64,000 nt of DNA, from NCBI RefSeq assembly GCF_027942865.1, contig NC_134524.1, positions 8,481,536 through 8,545,535 on the forward strand. The letters are read 5' to 3'. The notes beneath the pieces are model-generated. The model was given only the letters and a program-made list of their open reading frames with translations. It had not been told where the DNA came from and made no database searches. Source of the DNA: Odontesthes bonariensis. Its lineage: Eukaryota; Chordata; Actinopteri; Atheriniformes; Atherinopsidae. Position numbers and translations under genes: made by a program. Shown here in pieces: positions 1-12,615 of this stretch; the stretch's first letter is position 1; each line of letters begins with the position of its first letter.

Positions 1-2037
1 CTGATGGAGAAGCCCAAATCTGGCCAGAGACCAGGATTTGATTATTTGGCAACATGAACTGTTGATGGGCAAAAGCGGCCCAAAATACCGTTTCTATTTT
101 TAAAGATACAATCTGAGGAATTCTGTCTTTGTATGGTTATGTTGTTGTGGAAAAACATTTAACAAGGAGAATGGAAAAAACATGCTCTGGCTTCATGAAA
201 ATGACTGTCTCTGGGATATGTGAGTGTCAGCGTTTCTAATGCAACTCCTCTTAGTTTTGCTTGAGCAGCGACATTTAGGAGCTGAATTTCATCGTTGCAT
301 TGAAACCAGTGGCATAAATAACCACCTGATGTCTTCTAAAGCAGGACCGCTTTAAGCACTTTGGATAGACACTTCATCTCCTTGTGCAGCTTAAGTTGTG
401 AAACCTGAAAGTCCAGAAGGGAGTCCATATCGGGGAAAAACACCATCTGTGGCAGAGTTTCTGATGTGGCTGCCAGACAGACACCTGAAATAGACATTAC
501 CAGAATCAAACACAAACGTGCTGCGCTGCTATATTAAGGCATTTTCATCTCTTAACATGCTCAGCTTCAAAACCTCAACACTCGGCTCAGCAGTTATGGG
601 ATCTAATGACACATTGTGCAACAATAAAGCGCAGTCTGGAGCGCAGTCAACTCTGTTGGAGCAGCATGTTTCTTTTCTCCTGAGAAGTCGTGATTTGGGC
701 TCTCATCACTTATCGACTTAAAAGCTTTTTAATTAAAAATTGTAAAAGAAAAAAGAAAATAAAAGAATTTTCCTGCTCGCCTGCACTCTGTCAAAGCTCA
801 CTGTCAACCTTCTGAATTTATTTTCTTATAATTAGTTTGGTAACAACATATGCTCTCCAGACGCCCTCTCTGCCCCGCATGTGTATTCGTGTTCGGAGAT
901 GTTTAGATAGCAGAGATGTGGCAGAGATAACTGGTAAAACCTGATATTCCCCAGTAGCTTTGCCCTAAAAAACCACAACAGCCAGCCCCCTCCGGGCCTG
1001 CGTCTGCCTCTCGCTCGGTGTATCTTGATTTTTGTAATTGTAGACTGAGACATCTGTCAAAAGCATTGCGTTTTAGAGAGCCAGGGCCTATCTCTGAAAA
1101 TGTCATTATGCTGAGCCTGTCTGAGTCTGACTTTGCCAAGAAAACATTCGGACTTTGTCCCAAGGTATTTTGAGAGGACAGAAACCGCAGCAGCTTGGTT
1201 GTGTAAACGTCGTGTTGTGACTTGTGAACTGGCGGAGGGCTGGGCCCCGCGCTGGCTGTTCAGAAATAGTCGCTTGTGAGCTGTGTTGCTCCGTGGGTTT
1301 TTGCTCACTGGGGGCCCCCGCGGCCGGCTGCTGAGCCGAGCCCGAGCGGCGTGCAGTCTGAACGCTCTGGCAGGACACAAGCATGCAGAAAATGAGACCG
1401 CATTTATGGTCTTGATTGGGGTCGCGCTGGTTCCTAACCTTTTTGGATTCAGACATAAAAGGGGGAATAGACTGGGTTAGAATAACAATCCTCTGATTTT
1501 TGCGACTTCCTAGCTTCCTCCCATTAAAAGCCTTTTCCTGAGAGAAGATCCCACACTTGGGTACACAGAAAAATGTCCAAAAATATGCATCTCTCCTTAA
1601 CTAACACATGTTCTACTTAAGCTGTATTCTGTGGACTTTTTTTTTTTTTTTTTTTTTTGACCAAATGCTCAAATGAAGGATTGTTTTGTGCTCTCTCCCA
1701 CACGGCTATATATCAGCATTATCTGGAGTTATCTTCCTGCCATCAGGAAGCCACACATCTGCCCTAAAAGGAGTCCCACATTCTAGCCAAAATGTCATCT
1801 TTTAGGGGGGTAAAATTAAAGAGATGAAGTGGAGCACATGAGTTCCTCATGTCTGCGAGCACCTGCCCTGCTGATCCCCTCCCACCAGCTCCAGTAGCTC
1901 TCTCTGACCTCTGACCTCCCCGCAGAGGAGGGAGCCGTACTAAAAGAGAAATCCCTACGGGGACCAGTAAAGTGTCACATTATCCTGCTGCCCCTCTCCA
2001 AGCCTCCACTACAGTCTGCCGCTTGTCTGCCCCCACA
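1..2037. other. left flank, no complete gene recognised
   Basis: I see no exon here that I can defend on either strand. Short open frames exist but have no homology I recognise and no matching splice sites. A long T run lies near 1639-1658 and a GC-rich patch near 1300-1360. Two consensus-like acceptors occur at the right end, after CCCCGCAG (ending 1925) and after GCCCCCACAG (ending 2037). Sequence just before 2038 is therefore most likely intron of the gene described next. Confidence 0.5.
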
Positions 2038-2310
2038 GAAGCCGCCGTTGCCGCTGCTGGGGCCACCGGGGGAGCTGCTGGGGGAGCTGCCGGGGGGCCA
2101 ACCGCCGCCGGGCTTTGCCAGAAGACCAAGGAGCACGATGTGGTGCAGCGGCAGCGAGTGGTGGACCTCTGGAAGGATGGCAAGTCAGAGGGGGCCATCG
2201 GGCAGGAGCTGAGGATGCCCAAGTCCACAGTGCACAGCATCATCGTCAAGTACCGGCTCAGCAACACGGTGGAGAACCTGCCGCGCAACGGACGACCAAA
2301 GAAACCCTGA
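2038..2310 (+). CDS. terminal exon encoding a Tc1-transposase-type helix-turn-helix (possible domesticated domain)
   Basis: Exon-like segment after a pyrimidine-rich acceptor; it must receive one base from an upstream exon (phase 1). It reads an Ala/Gly-rich linker, then from 2122 a helix-turn-helix starting KTKEHDVVQRQRVVDLWKDG and ending in GRPKK plus one Pro before TGA at 2308-2310. Spacing and residues (KTKE, RVVDLWKDGKSEGAI, PKSTVHSIIVKY) match the N-terminal DNA-binding domain of Tc1-like transposases. Neither the second helix-turn-helix nor any DDE catalytic region follows. Codons are strongly G/C-ending with no stops, unlike the decayed Tc1 relic at 48.8-49.5 kb, which argues for host constraint. 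No in-frame ATG precedes the domain, so 5' exons are needed; I could not find them in 1-2037. Alternatives: a recently captured transposon fragment, or a last exon used only in one isoform. The host gene is not identified. Confidence 0.6.
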   Translation, partial: EAAVAAAGATGGAAGGAAGGPTAAGLCQKTKEHDVVQRQRVVDLWKDGKSEGAIGQELRMPKSTVHSIIVKYRLSNTVENLPRNGRPKKP

Positions 2311-2918
2311 AGGAGGCAGGGAGAGACTATTTAAGAAAAGAGAGACAAAAACCTCAATGTGCTCCAAAGAGGACTGAAGAACGGAGCACTTTGACACTGC
2401 GGGGATGTGGGGAATATAAAGGGACAGGAAAAGCTAACGAGATGGGAGGCAAAAAAGGGGGAGAAAATAAAGAGCAGAGGTCATGAAATGTGAAATGAAA
2501 AAAGCAATGGCGGCTCTTTGACCCACAAATGAAAACAAGCAATCAGCTACAGGGAGAGCGAATCCAGAAGAAGAAGGGGAGGGGTGAAAAGGTGCTACTG
2601 AAAAAATTAAAAATCCAACTGGCCCGGAGAGAAGACAAAAAAGACAGTATGTTAATGCAATCACAGCTTTTTCTTTTAGAAATTCAGGTATGTAGGTGTA
2701 ATGGAAGAAAAATGCTGCAAAGGAAGATTTTTTTTTTTTTTTTCGTACCTCCTCACAGAGATTTTCTTGAGACTTCTTTATTTGTTTCTTCCTCCGAGCC
2801 AAAAAGATTTCCCCCCGGATCAATTCTTCATCCGCCGACTGACTGAACAAGCCTGTCCCCTCAGTCTGACCTGTACTCCCTCATTCCTCCACAGTCCTCC
2901 ACTCCTCCAACTCTCTTT

Positions 2919-2921
<3 letters not shown>

Positions 2922-2949
<28 letters not shown>

Positions 2950-2972
2950 GTATGTATACACACACACACTTT
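2922..2972. repeat. compound CA/TA microsatellite
   Basis: A run of CA dinucleotides passes into about ten TA units, then GTATGTATA and CA again. Simple sequence; overlapping open frames are by-products. Confidence 0.9.
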
Positions 2973-3962
2973 GGACCTCACACACAACCTGAAAACCTGC
3001 AAAGAGCTCAGTTTATGTGCCAAGTACAGGCAGATGAATTCCAAACTCAAAACAGGACAAACTGGACTCGGATCGTCTGGCAGAAAAAGGAAAGAAAGAA
3101 AGAAGAAAAAGAGTTTTCTAAGTTTAAAACACTTTTCCCCATAGACCGTCTTGCCATAGCATTCCTGAGTCCAACCAAGCATAGAAGCAAATTTAAAAAA
3201 ACTCAGACATCGCCTTTATCCTACAATCAGGAGCAACACAATTCCAACCTAATCTGACGGATTTCCTTTGAAATATGTATTACATGTGGTGAAATGTTAT
3301 TTACTATTGCACCTTTTTTTTAAAGGGGGTAGTCACTTGAAGGGGTTTTTAAACTTCATCACAACAAAAAGCGTTATTTATGAGCAGCTCTTCCTCAAAG
3401 ATAAAGACTGTAATCTGTCTCTGAAAGAAAAAAGGAGACGTGCTTTGAAGCTTAAAGGGACATTTTTTGTTCCTCGAGCTTCTTTATTGTGACAGCGTGA
3501 TGGATTCCACGTTGTGGAAAATGTCCCCCGATCCCAGAGAAAATAAAACACTCTGGACTGTGTCATGGTTTTTCCAGCTCGGAGTGTGCGCAGTAAAGCT
3601 GTACATCAGCGTGACATCCTCGAGTGGAGAGGCAGGATGAACCCATCTGAAGGGTTTCTGGTTGGAACAAAAATTAATTATCAGCTACACTGTCCAAACT
3701 CGTATGGGTTGTATGATCCTTTTTAAGTTAAAAAGAAAGTTGGAAGGTGGTGGTGTGGCCTGCAATGAGAATATGCTGTGTGTGTGTGTGTGTACGTTTA
3801 AGATTGGTGTATGTGTTTATCAAAACTAGTCATTGTTTACACTTAAGGATATTGGTGCCAACATGATAACAGAGGAAAAAACACTGTTCTATCTCACAGC
3901 ATCAGTTTTTAAATTCACTTAATGCTTCCCATGATATTTCTGTATATTTTTCCATTACTCTA

Positions 3963-4620
3963 TGGCTGTGTTTGAAACCGCCTACTTCTCCTACTACTCC
4001 TACTAACTTTAACTTTTTTCAAGTTCCCGGATGCATACTAGATTCTCCGAAATGTTGGGTATGCATCATGAGGTTACTACTCATACTCAAACTACCCAAG
4101 ATGCAACGTAACGTGACGTCGCCGATCGTCATTTCCTGTCAAACCGGCAGTTTCAAGCTAGCTACAACGAGGGTAGGCTCACTTCCTGTTTTCAAAACAA
4201 AAGCACCAATTGTATGGTAATGGCTTTCCCTATGATAAAAGGCAACGGGTATTTTATTTTGTGAAAATAACCGGAAGTGCGTTGCTCACTGCGGCTAGCT
4301 TTAGTAGCGCCGAATTCGTGGGAACAAAATTGTAAATAGCCGGTATTTTGTCAGGTTTTCAACACGTTGTGGATCTAAACGACTACTTTCTCACCTGAAA
4401 ATGTTTCAAATGTTGCTAAAGTTTACAGAGTTTAGAGCTTAAGTTAAATCAGCTTCAGGCCGGCTGATTTCGGCTCGGGCAGGAGCGAAATGCATTGTGG
4501 GTAAACGCTCTGCATACTGTCTGATCGATGAGTATGGAAGTATGTAGTCCCTCGCACTTTGAGGGACGTTGAGTCGGTTGGCTAGTTTGTGACGTCAACA
4601 GCGTCGATTGCCGGCAAATC
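3963..4620 (+). mobile_element. probable degraded DNA-transposon fragment
   Basis: The left end, near ATGGCTGTGTTTGAAACCGC, resembles a terminal sequence seen in many fish elements, followed by CTACTACTCC-type repeats, 'cggatgcatact' and 'gagtatggaagtatgtag' motifs. I could not find a matching inverted terminus on the right, so the end coordinate is a guess and the copy may be truncated. Confidence 0.3.
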
Positions 4621-6889
4621 TTTTGGTTCTGTCGAAAAGTCACTCATCTTAACGAGATACGGTCCCGGTCAACATATTTGTTGATTAATTGTTTGTAACT
4701 TTGTTTCGAAACTGGCTCTAAATCCGTACAATTCGGACTCTGCAACGGTTTCCTCCATAGACGTATTCTCCATTTTTACTTCCTGCCCTCCATCTCCATC
4801 CGTCATCATCATCACGTGACTGAAACCCGGTTACTCTGCTGTAAAGTGTAAAACCGTGGCAGTATTTTATCTTTTTTTTTAAGCTCATTGTCTTGATTTT
4901 ACGACCTGCGCCTTTTTGATTGTGGCTCACTGTCACTACTGTCTGTCTTATGTCCAGCTTCAGGTCCCGGTTTCCATGGCAGCCATTCGGCTTAATGAGG
5001 GGATAAACGGTTAGCTAAACTGTTGCTAAACTAGATAGCAATGTAGCCATATGACTGTCAAATAAATTCAACAAACATTTTCTGTTGTTGCAAAATAGGT
5101 AACAAAAATGCAGATCACATGAAGCTGGTTGAAGGGAATTTTATCATTATACAGTCGTGATATAAGTGGTCTTTTGCTAGCTTGTTTATAAGCTAGCAAA
5201 ACATGAACTAAACCAACCGCCATGATCCTATGTGAGAAAGAAAACTGTTGGATTCCTGCACAATGCTTTTCCAACTGGATGCATTGTGCTTTTTTTGACC
5301 TGTTACCTTTTTTTTAAGGTAAAAAAGTCGATTAATCGGCAAATAAGTTATCTGCAAATAAAGCTACAATTTCTGGCTACAAATAGTAACGAAATCAGCT
5401 TTTAAACTTGGACTGTCGTCCCCTACTCAGCGAACAAGATGTAGAAAGGCATTAGCAAGCAAAGAATAGAGAAATAAAGCCTTTTGTGCAATTAGTCACG
5501 CAGTGGCTGCATTGTAAAGCCCACAGACACACGCTCAAAAAAATAAAAAGAATCATACCTCCATAATACCCCGAGGCAAGCTGCTGAATCAGCAGATTTA
5601 ATGAAAGAGTATTTTTCCTGGTAATCCTGCATGGCAGAAAAGTAAACCCTCACACCTGCACACTGTCTGCTCATCCTCCGCTGAATTTCTGCAGGTTAAA
5701 CCAAGGAAAGATGAGTGAAGGGTGGTGAGTGTGGGGAAAAATACACCGCCACATACTGCCAATGGGTCCCGTATGACTCTGTGTTGTTTTATATTTATTT
5801 ATTAGGGAACAAAGGTTTACTTTTAGCATTTCTATGTCACATTAACTTAATTTCCCCATTAAATGAATATGTTTAAAGAGACATTTTAACATTATATTTT
5901 GAAATGGAAACTGTTGGATGGCACCAAAGTGTCCTGGAGCTCAAAAAGTGGATGCTGGTTTAAGGTTTTAGTAAAACAAAGCAAAATGTTGGACATGAGA
6001 TATTACCAGCATGTTTTACTTGACTTTCTTTTGATTAGTCTCATTCCCTTTTCCCTTAATTTATTTAAAAACTACAGAAGTGTGAATACCCTGGCTTAAA
6101 ATTTTCCCTCTAACTTTCTTATTCTCCCAGTCGATTGTGAAACTCCTGCAGGTCGTGGATTTATTATACTCTTTTCCACTTGAACAGACTCTCCAGTCTG
6201 AAAACAAGTCTGCGCTTTTTAAGTTTCTGTAAAGTTGACAGCTCAGAGACACTAAGTTGTTCTTCATGAAAGGTTCTGGCGAAGATGCACTCACGCAAAG
6301 CTTTTCAGCAAGCAAAGAAAAACCAAAAAATCCTGCGTCTCTTGCCAAGATGGCAACATCCAGCTCTTTCAGATAGTAGGTAGGATCTACAGGGGAGAGA
6401 GACAGACCCACATGTTGGCCTGGAATGTTTTTTTATAGCCGTTTTGGACTTGATATCCTCCATCCAGTGTAGTTTAGAGTTTCAGGCCTAGGAGAGGAAT
6501 AAGATCCTTGAAGTTTAAGAGCTCTTGGAGCTTTTGGGAGACGTTGGGTTTGTCTTACTTTTACTGTCGATATCACTGCCAACTTAATGTGGGACAAGAA
6601 AGCTTTTATCTGTCAAACGATGTCTGCTGCTACTGTGAAGGCACCAGACAGAAGACGAGTGTGAACTGGAGAGTACGAAAAAGGAGTTTGGAAGAAAAGA
6701 AATCTATTCTGTTATCTAGGGAATCTATTATCTGGTGTATTTCTGGTGCTTTCGTTTAATTCCCCCACTTATTTTGTCTTCACTTGTTCACCATATATGC
6801 ATTTTTTTAAAAGTTTCTCTCCAGTGTGGGAAAAAAAGAAAAGGAGGAAAAGATGGATGATGGGTTCATTCTTTCCAGTGAGTCTATTG

Positions 6890-7111
6890 CAGGGGTGTCC
6901 AAAGTCGGTCCTGGAGGGCCGCTGTTCTGCAGGTTTTACATGTTTCCCTGCTTTAAACGCACCTGATTCAGAGGAAATGGATCTCTACAAAAGATTAAGT
7001 TCTGCACAAGCCTGCTAATGATGCACTTATCTGAATTAGGTGTGTTGAAGCAGGGAAACGTCTAAAACCTGCAGGGCAGCAGCCATCGAGGACCCGATGT
7101 GGACATCCCTG
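6890..7111. mobile_element. palindromic MITE (CAGGGGTGTCC family), copy A
   Basis: It starts CAGGGGTGTCCAAAGTCGGT and ends in the near inverse, GACCCGATGTGGACATCCCTG. The inner parts (CCTGCAGGTTT / AAACCTGCAGG and CAGGTGTGTTGAAGCAGGG) also pair, so the whole 222 bp can fold back. Flanking octamers (gtctattg / gtttataa) agree at 5 of 8, consistent with an old hAT-type duplication. Copy B lies at 19138-19362. Confidence 0.75.
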
Positions 7112-9519
7112 GTTTATAATGTCATTTACCACCTGCTCAATACACCCAGGGGCTATGTCTGCAAAAATCTGAGATTAAAAGATGAAATATCGATATCATA
7201 ACGATGAGACACATAATTATAATGTGAATTGTTCGTGCTCAATCAAAGTCAAAACACAATAGAATGAATTTTGGGTTTTGTACCGTTTAATCTAAGTAGA
7301 ATAATCAAAAAATGTTTAAAAATGACAGAAAACTCGGGTGAATTAGCCCAGAAGAAAGATATTTTGTCACATTTTCTGTCACGATTATATCGTTTAGCGT
7401 GAAATCTTTTATTACTATATATCCCGTGAAGTTTTTCACATGTTTTACTTATTTTCTGCCACTTGTTGGCCTCCTCTGGTAGGAGAATCATCTCAGACGT
7501 CGGGAACGCTCCTGAGTCGCTCGCTGGCGTTTCTTGTCTCGATGAAGCATCAGTTTTTGTCTTCAAGAACTGCCTTTTCCTTTTCTCTCTGTTGTCTCCT
7601 GCCTCCACAGTTTTCTCTCCCGTTATGCACCCCTTGCTCTTTCACCCAGTCTTTACCTTGATTTGTTTTGCCTCTTATCAGATTATGTCTGCCCCCCCTC
7701 CTCCTCCTCCTGCCCTTACACTCACACAGTTGTTGGCTCTTTTTCTCTCAATCTCCTCTGTTGGCCTCTACTGGCAGAATGCCATACGTTTTCCCATAAG
7801 TGGTCCCCTCTCTGCTTTTTAGGCGCGCACACACACGCAGTTTCAAACATCTTAAGCTCAATCCGCTCCTTATCGCACGTTTGATCCGCACGGGGGTGTT
7901 ATGACAGTTTATCTTTTCCATGTAGCCGGAGTGAGAGCGGTGAGCCGTGGGTTCTATTCCTGGCTTTGTTTTGGAACAAGCGCTAAACTCGCCGTTTCAC
8001 TCCCAGAGCACATTCATGAAAGTGCATAAATGTGGGAAGCACAGATCCCTCAGCTGGCCAGCTGTGCCGTGGTGCAGAAAGACGTTAGTTTTGATAAACG
8101 TGTGTGTGCCTGTGTGTGAAAGTGTTTACTCATTGCCGGCCTCACTTTCTCCCAGTTAACAGTTATGAATTATGCAGTTTGGCCCATATTGTAAACATGA
8201 TACTGTATATAAGATGCATACATGTACTGTATTATGCAAGTTTTCTCATTAAAAAAGTATCATAATGTAAGCTTCTATGTCACTTACTTGTGAAAAGTCC
8301 ATGTGAGTATCCATATTTATTTAAATCAATTAAATTCATCATGATTTAATGTCCCAAACGGAGCAAAGAGTTCAACACAACTTTATAGCAACAAACACAA
8401 AGGAGGCTTTTGACTGGAGTTGTTTTTATCAAGTTTGAACCTGGATTTTATTGCCACTCATATATTTTTATACAAACATTTTAAGCATTAATGGGTTTTT
8501 TTACCTCAAACATATAATTGATAATGAAAATAAAGGAAACATAAAAACAGAGGAATCTGAGAAAGTAAATACCCTGTGAAGGTTCATATTTTCTGCGTTG
8601 GGCTTTTTTTTTCCACATTAAAGTTTTGCTTTTTTGGTCTGTTTGTTTGAAAAGTTCTAGATAAATAAAGTTGAGTTGACTCTTGACCTCAGTATTAAGG
8701 AAGACCTCATTCCAGGAATGGAAAGTAAGCACTTTTATACTTGGAAAAAGACAAATTATTGTGTTAATCGAGCTTGTCGAAACCGAGCGAACACACTCGG
8801 ATAAAACAGTTGAACTGAATCCTGACCTGCGATCTGTACCTGAGCTGAAAGCTCTCAGCACTTTAATATCTGAGGTATGATCAGCGCTCTGAAGTGTTTT
8901 CGCTTTACTTTGGAGGGTTTGCTCAGCGAGCTTGGAGCATCAGCTGAGATGGTGAGGAGGACAGACCTGGTTCAAGCTTCAGAGTCCAGTTCAGTCTGCC
9001 TGTTGCTCATTGTCAGAAACACCTTCCTCACACAACGTTTCAGTAATGGTTTCAAGCTTCATGCCGTCTGAAAATAGATATTATTTACTTAAAAGCTATT
9101 TGATCTCTTCCTCCTCGTTCATTTCTGCAGTGCTCTTTGCTTCACCATCCAGGGTGGCATTTTGAACCAGCTATTAGCACATTTCTCTCTTCTATGTTCT
9201 TTGTTTTTGCTATTTTCTGCAAAGGCGAACTGTGCTCAGGGGGGTGGGAAGCACTTTAAACCCCCTCTGTGTTGATTATTATTTGCTTTTGTTGCATCTT
9301 TGGACGATGATATCTTTAAAGGACTCGCTTACAGTGATAATGATTCGGAATTAATGAAGTTAAAGTCATTTAACACATTTAATTAGCTGGAAACACAGAT
9401 TTATTCACTGTAAAATGATTCTTCTCAGTCTCGGAAAAGAGAGAAAACACAAGAGCGAAAACACGTTAAACTGGATGAACTGAATTGAGGTTCTTTTCTT
9501 TTCTCCCCCCCCCTTGCAG

Positions 9520-9623
9520 TACTAAACGGGCCTCCCATGTCTGTGAAGAAGGAACGGGAAGCAGAACTGCTTGTCAACAGGCGGGAGCAGCGCAGCGGAG
9601 AGGTCATCTGCATCGACGACTAG
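9520..9623 (+). CDS. candidate last coding exon ending in a SUMO-interaction-like motif
   Basis: It follows a very strong acceptor (long C/T tract, then TTGCAG ending at 9519). With one base from an upstream exon it reads 34 codons to TAG at 9621-9623: a proline-containing start (LNGPPMSV), a charged helix-like stretch (KKEREAELLVNRREQRSG) and the end EVICIDD. V-I-C-I followed by two Asp fits the hydrophobic core plus acidic tail of a SUMO-interacting motif; that function is inference. The frame has G/C-ending codons typical of real exons here. I do not recognise the protein. It takes the same incoming phase as the exon at 2038-2310, so the two could be alternative last exons of one gene. An overlapping longer frame exists, but its codon use is poorer. 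Confidence 0.5.
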
Positions 9624-11596
9624 ACGGCACACAGGAATACACACTCACGCACACACTGAAACCCGTGTCCGGCAAAGATATCCTCAATTTCTCTCCAAGA
9701 GAGTTAAGGTTTCGGTGGCCAATTCAGCACCACTGAACATGTCCAGTTTTACAACCAATTGACTGACGGAGCCTATTCACCCACTAATGATTGTCGTTGC
9801 ATCATTTGAGACACACATGAATCTTCTAATGGATTTCCTGTGCTGAGGGTACTCCCTAAATCACTACAATCTCACAGAAGCACTCGCACATACGCCCTCT
9901 TACCCTCCATGGACACAAACACAATGACAAGCACACACAGTCCAACTTGTCTCCTAACTTCTTGTGTCCTTTTCTTGTCTGCCTCAAACCATTATACTCC
10001 TCATAAACGGCCTCCTCACGGGGCCTCCTCCTCCTCTGCGGATGGAGACTAAACACTAAAGCCACCTCTGTCCCAGAAAACTTTTAGACATCTCAACAGA
10101 CCGTATAACCTTCCCCGCTCTTCCTCAAAACCTTCGACAAGAAGCTGCATGTGAAACTAAACTCATTTCTGTCGACGCTCTCCATCCCCTGAAGCATGCT
10201 CTAATCACAACAATGCTGTCTCGTGGAAAAAGGACAAAATATGGTATCAAGCTGTGCCTACAGTCCTTTTTAATGCAGTTTCTAATCCTCAGAGAAAGGC
10301 TGAATCTCTTGATTTCTCAGTCCAAGCGGCTCCAAGCACAGCTCCAGCTTTTTATTTTTTTTTATTTTTATTTTTTTATTTCAATGGTACATGTTCAAGA
10401 TGAAATACATGCAGGAAGATATGATAAACATATTCAGGATTTGTTTGATCACAAGGTATTTCTTGATATCCCATCCTGCTTCCCAGGTTCTAGTTTATGT
10501 ACAGAGCTTTGAGGTATTTTTGGGGGTTATTCCAGAAAAGGCCTCGTAACGACGCTATTTTTCAGAAACCCCCCCCCTTATGAATGTTTATAACCTTTCA
10601 TAAACAAGTCAGTGTTATTAAAGCTTATCGACCACCCCAACACCCCTCCAATTCCTTTCCTTCTCTCCCCTTCAGCCAACTCTTTTTCCAAGTTTCTGTT
10701 TCTTTTTACAAAATCCTGTGACATACTTTACATATTTAAACAGCTCATTCGTGCGCTCTTGTATTTTTACTCTCCCATTATGAGTATTGTTGTTGACGAT
10801 GTTGCTGTTGTTCTTGCTGTTGCTATTTGAAAGAGCTTCTACCAAAAGAAACATCCTTTTTTTTTTTTGTAACTGGTAAACGAATGACAAACAACACCAT
10901 ATGTGTGACACATGCTGCACCCTTTCGCCATGTTTGTTCTGTCATCACAAGACGACTCGAACGAAGAAGTTCAGCTAACTTCAGAAGTAGATATAATACA
11001 AGAAAACACTATTTTCTTGCTCACATTTCAGATTTGGAGCTTTCAAATAAGGTATAGAAAATAGGCCATATGTAACCCTATGCTTCTTTAAACATCTTAA
11101 GTCCATTCAACATACACAGTTGTTATCTGGAAAATCAGAAACTGGACTTTTATACATTGCATCATTAAAAAAAAACGCCTTAATAAACATAACTGAACAA
11201 ATGTAAAGTCATTAAGATAAATTTAGAAACTGATGTCAACTTGTAAATTCTCGTCAGCGTTGTCTGTTTTAAGTTAAAACTGAAGGAGAAATTATAGCTC
11301 GCAGTTAACTTATCCCATAAACTTTACTCTGATTTTCCCAGAAAATGATCTGAGATGATTTTTTTTTTTAAAGTGTTTTGTTTTTAAACAAAAGTTTGGC
11401 AACCTCTGAACTAAAATGTGGCATTGATAACAACTCTTGCATTGACTGATTTCCAGGATTTTCTGTAGATTTCTGGGTATGTGTCACTGTGTATGTGGTG
11501 GTGCTGATGAAATGATGGGTGGCAGTAAAAAAAATGTCAATGATGACCCTTTTTCCCTTTTCTTTATTTTTTTTTTGTTTGTTTGTTTGTAATAAA
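9624..11596 (+). other. putative 3' UTR with poly(A) signal
   Basis: Non-coding AT-rich sequence after the TAG at 9621-9623, with T-rich runs near 10352-10380 and 11560-11580. The first clear AATAAA downstream that I noticed is at 11591-11596. No conserved frame is visible. The assignment depends on the preceding exon being real. Confidence 0.35.
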
Positions 11597-12615
11597 ACTG
11601 AATGAAACTATGAAAAATTAGTTGTTTTTGTCTTCTAGATGGTTTGAAATTCTGAAATATCTCAGCTCTGCTTTGCATTTTCTGCTAATTAGCTTCCATG
11701 TTAATTAGCGAAGTAGAAAAAGATGCTAACCCCATTCGACATGTAGCTGCTATTTGCAGCCTCACAAAACTGTACATGGCCGTAGTCTTTAATGGAAATT
11801 GTGTACTTCCAAAACTTAAACTTGCTAATTTGAGCGCATACATACTTTTACATGCAGTAAACTCAAACTCATTCTCGATATATTGTCAGTGCTAAGAGAG
11901 AAGCTAATGCTACCTAGCTAACGTATTTATTTCAAGTAAAATGGTGACCTTGATTGCCTAAGAATTAATCCCATGTGCTTTCAGAAGCTTGACATGGTGT
12001 TTGTACTTATATGGAGCAACTTTTACGCATTAATGATGAAATGTTGGGTACTACTGTTTCTTGTGATTCTGTCTAAATTCCTGCATTGCACATATATGAA
12101 TGTAGTCTACACTATTTATACTACATGGAAGTGTAATAACAGTAGTATTCAAAATGAAGCGCAGTCTGTCTTTCTCAACCAGAATGAAGCCAAACATAAC
12201 TAACTCTGTTGGTGTTGCATTTCCCTCAAAGGCATGAACCTTCCCATGACTCAGGCTGACAACATTTCTAAGCTTCCTAACTGATCAAGTTGTGGCTGGA
12301 GGCAATATGATTTTGAATAGTTTATATATCTTATTCTCATGAATGTGATATCTCGGGAGTTCTGTTTGGGATTTCTTTGAGCCGTTTCAACTCATTGATG
12401 GACTAAGACAGAGGTTTTGCAAAGTGGGCGGCAGTGGCGCTCCAAACTGTTTCAGTGAATAAAAGTGAAGAAATATTATATTAATAACACAATTAGCTAT
12501 TAACAGGGGATCCCAGAGAGTAAAGAAGTGATCCACCAAGGTACTCGCATAAATAAAGTTAGCACAAGCTTAATGACACACAAAACAAACACCAAGAGGT
12601 TAAATGACTACAAAG

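Larger units (their letters stand above)
2311..9519. other. 3' UTR / intron-like sequence
   Basis: It follows the helix-turn-helix exon and precedes the next exon candidate. An AATAAA at about 2465-2471 could end the first transcript. The stretch holds a CA/TA/GTAT/CA microsatellite (2922-2972), a short GT repeat (about 3777-3794), a probable DNA-transposon fragment starting near 3963 and a palindromic MITE (6890-7111). I recognise no further exon. Confidence 0.45.
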
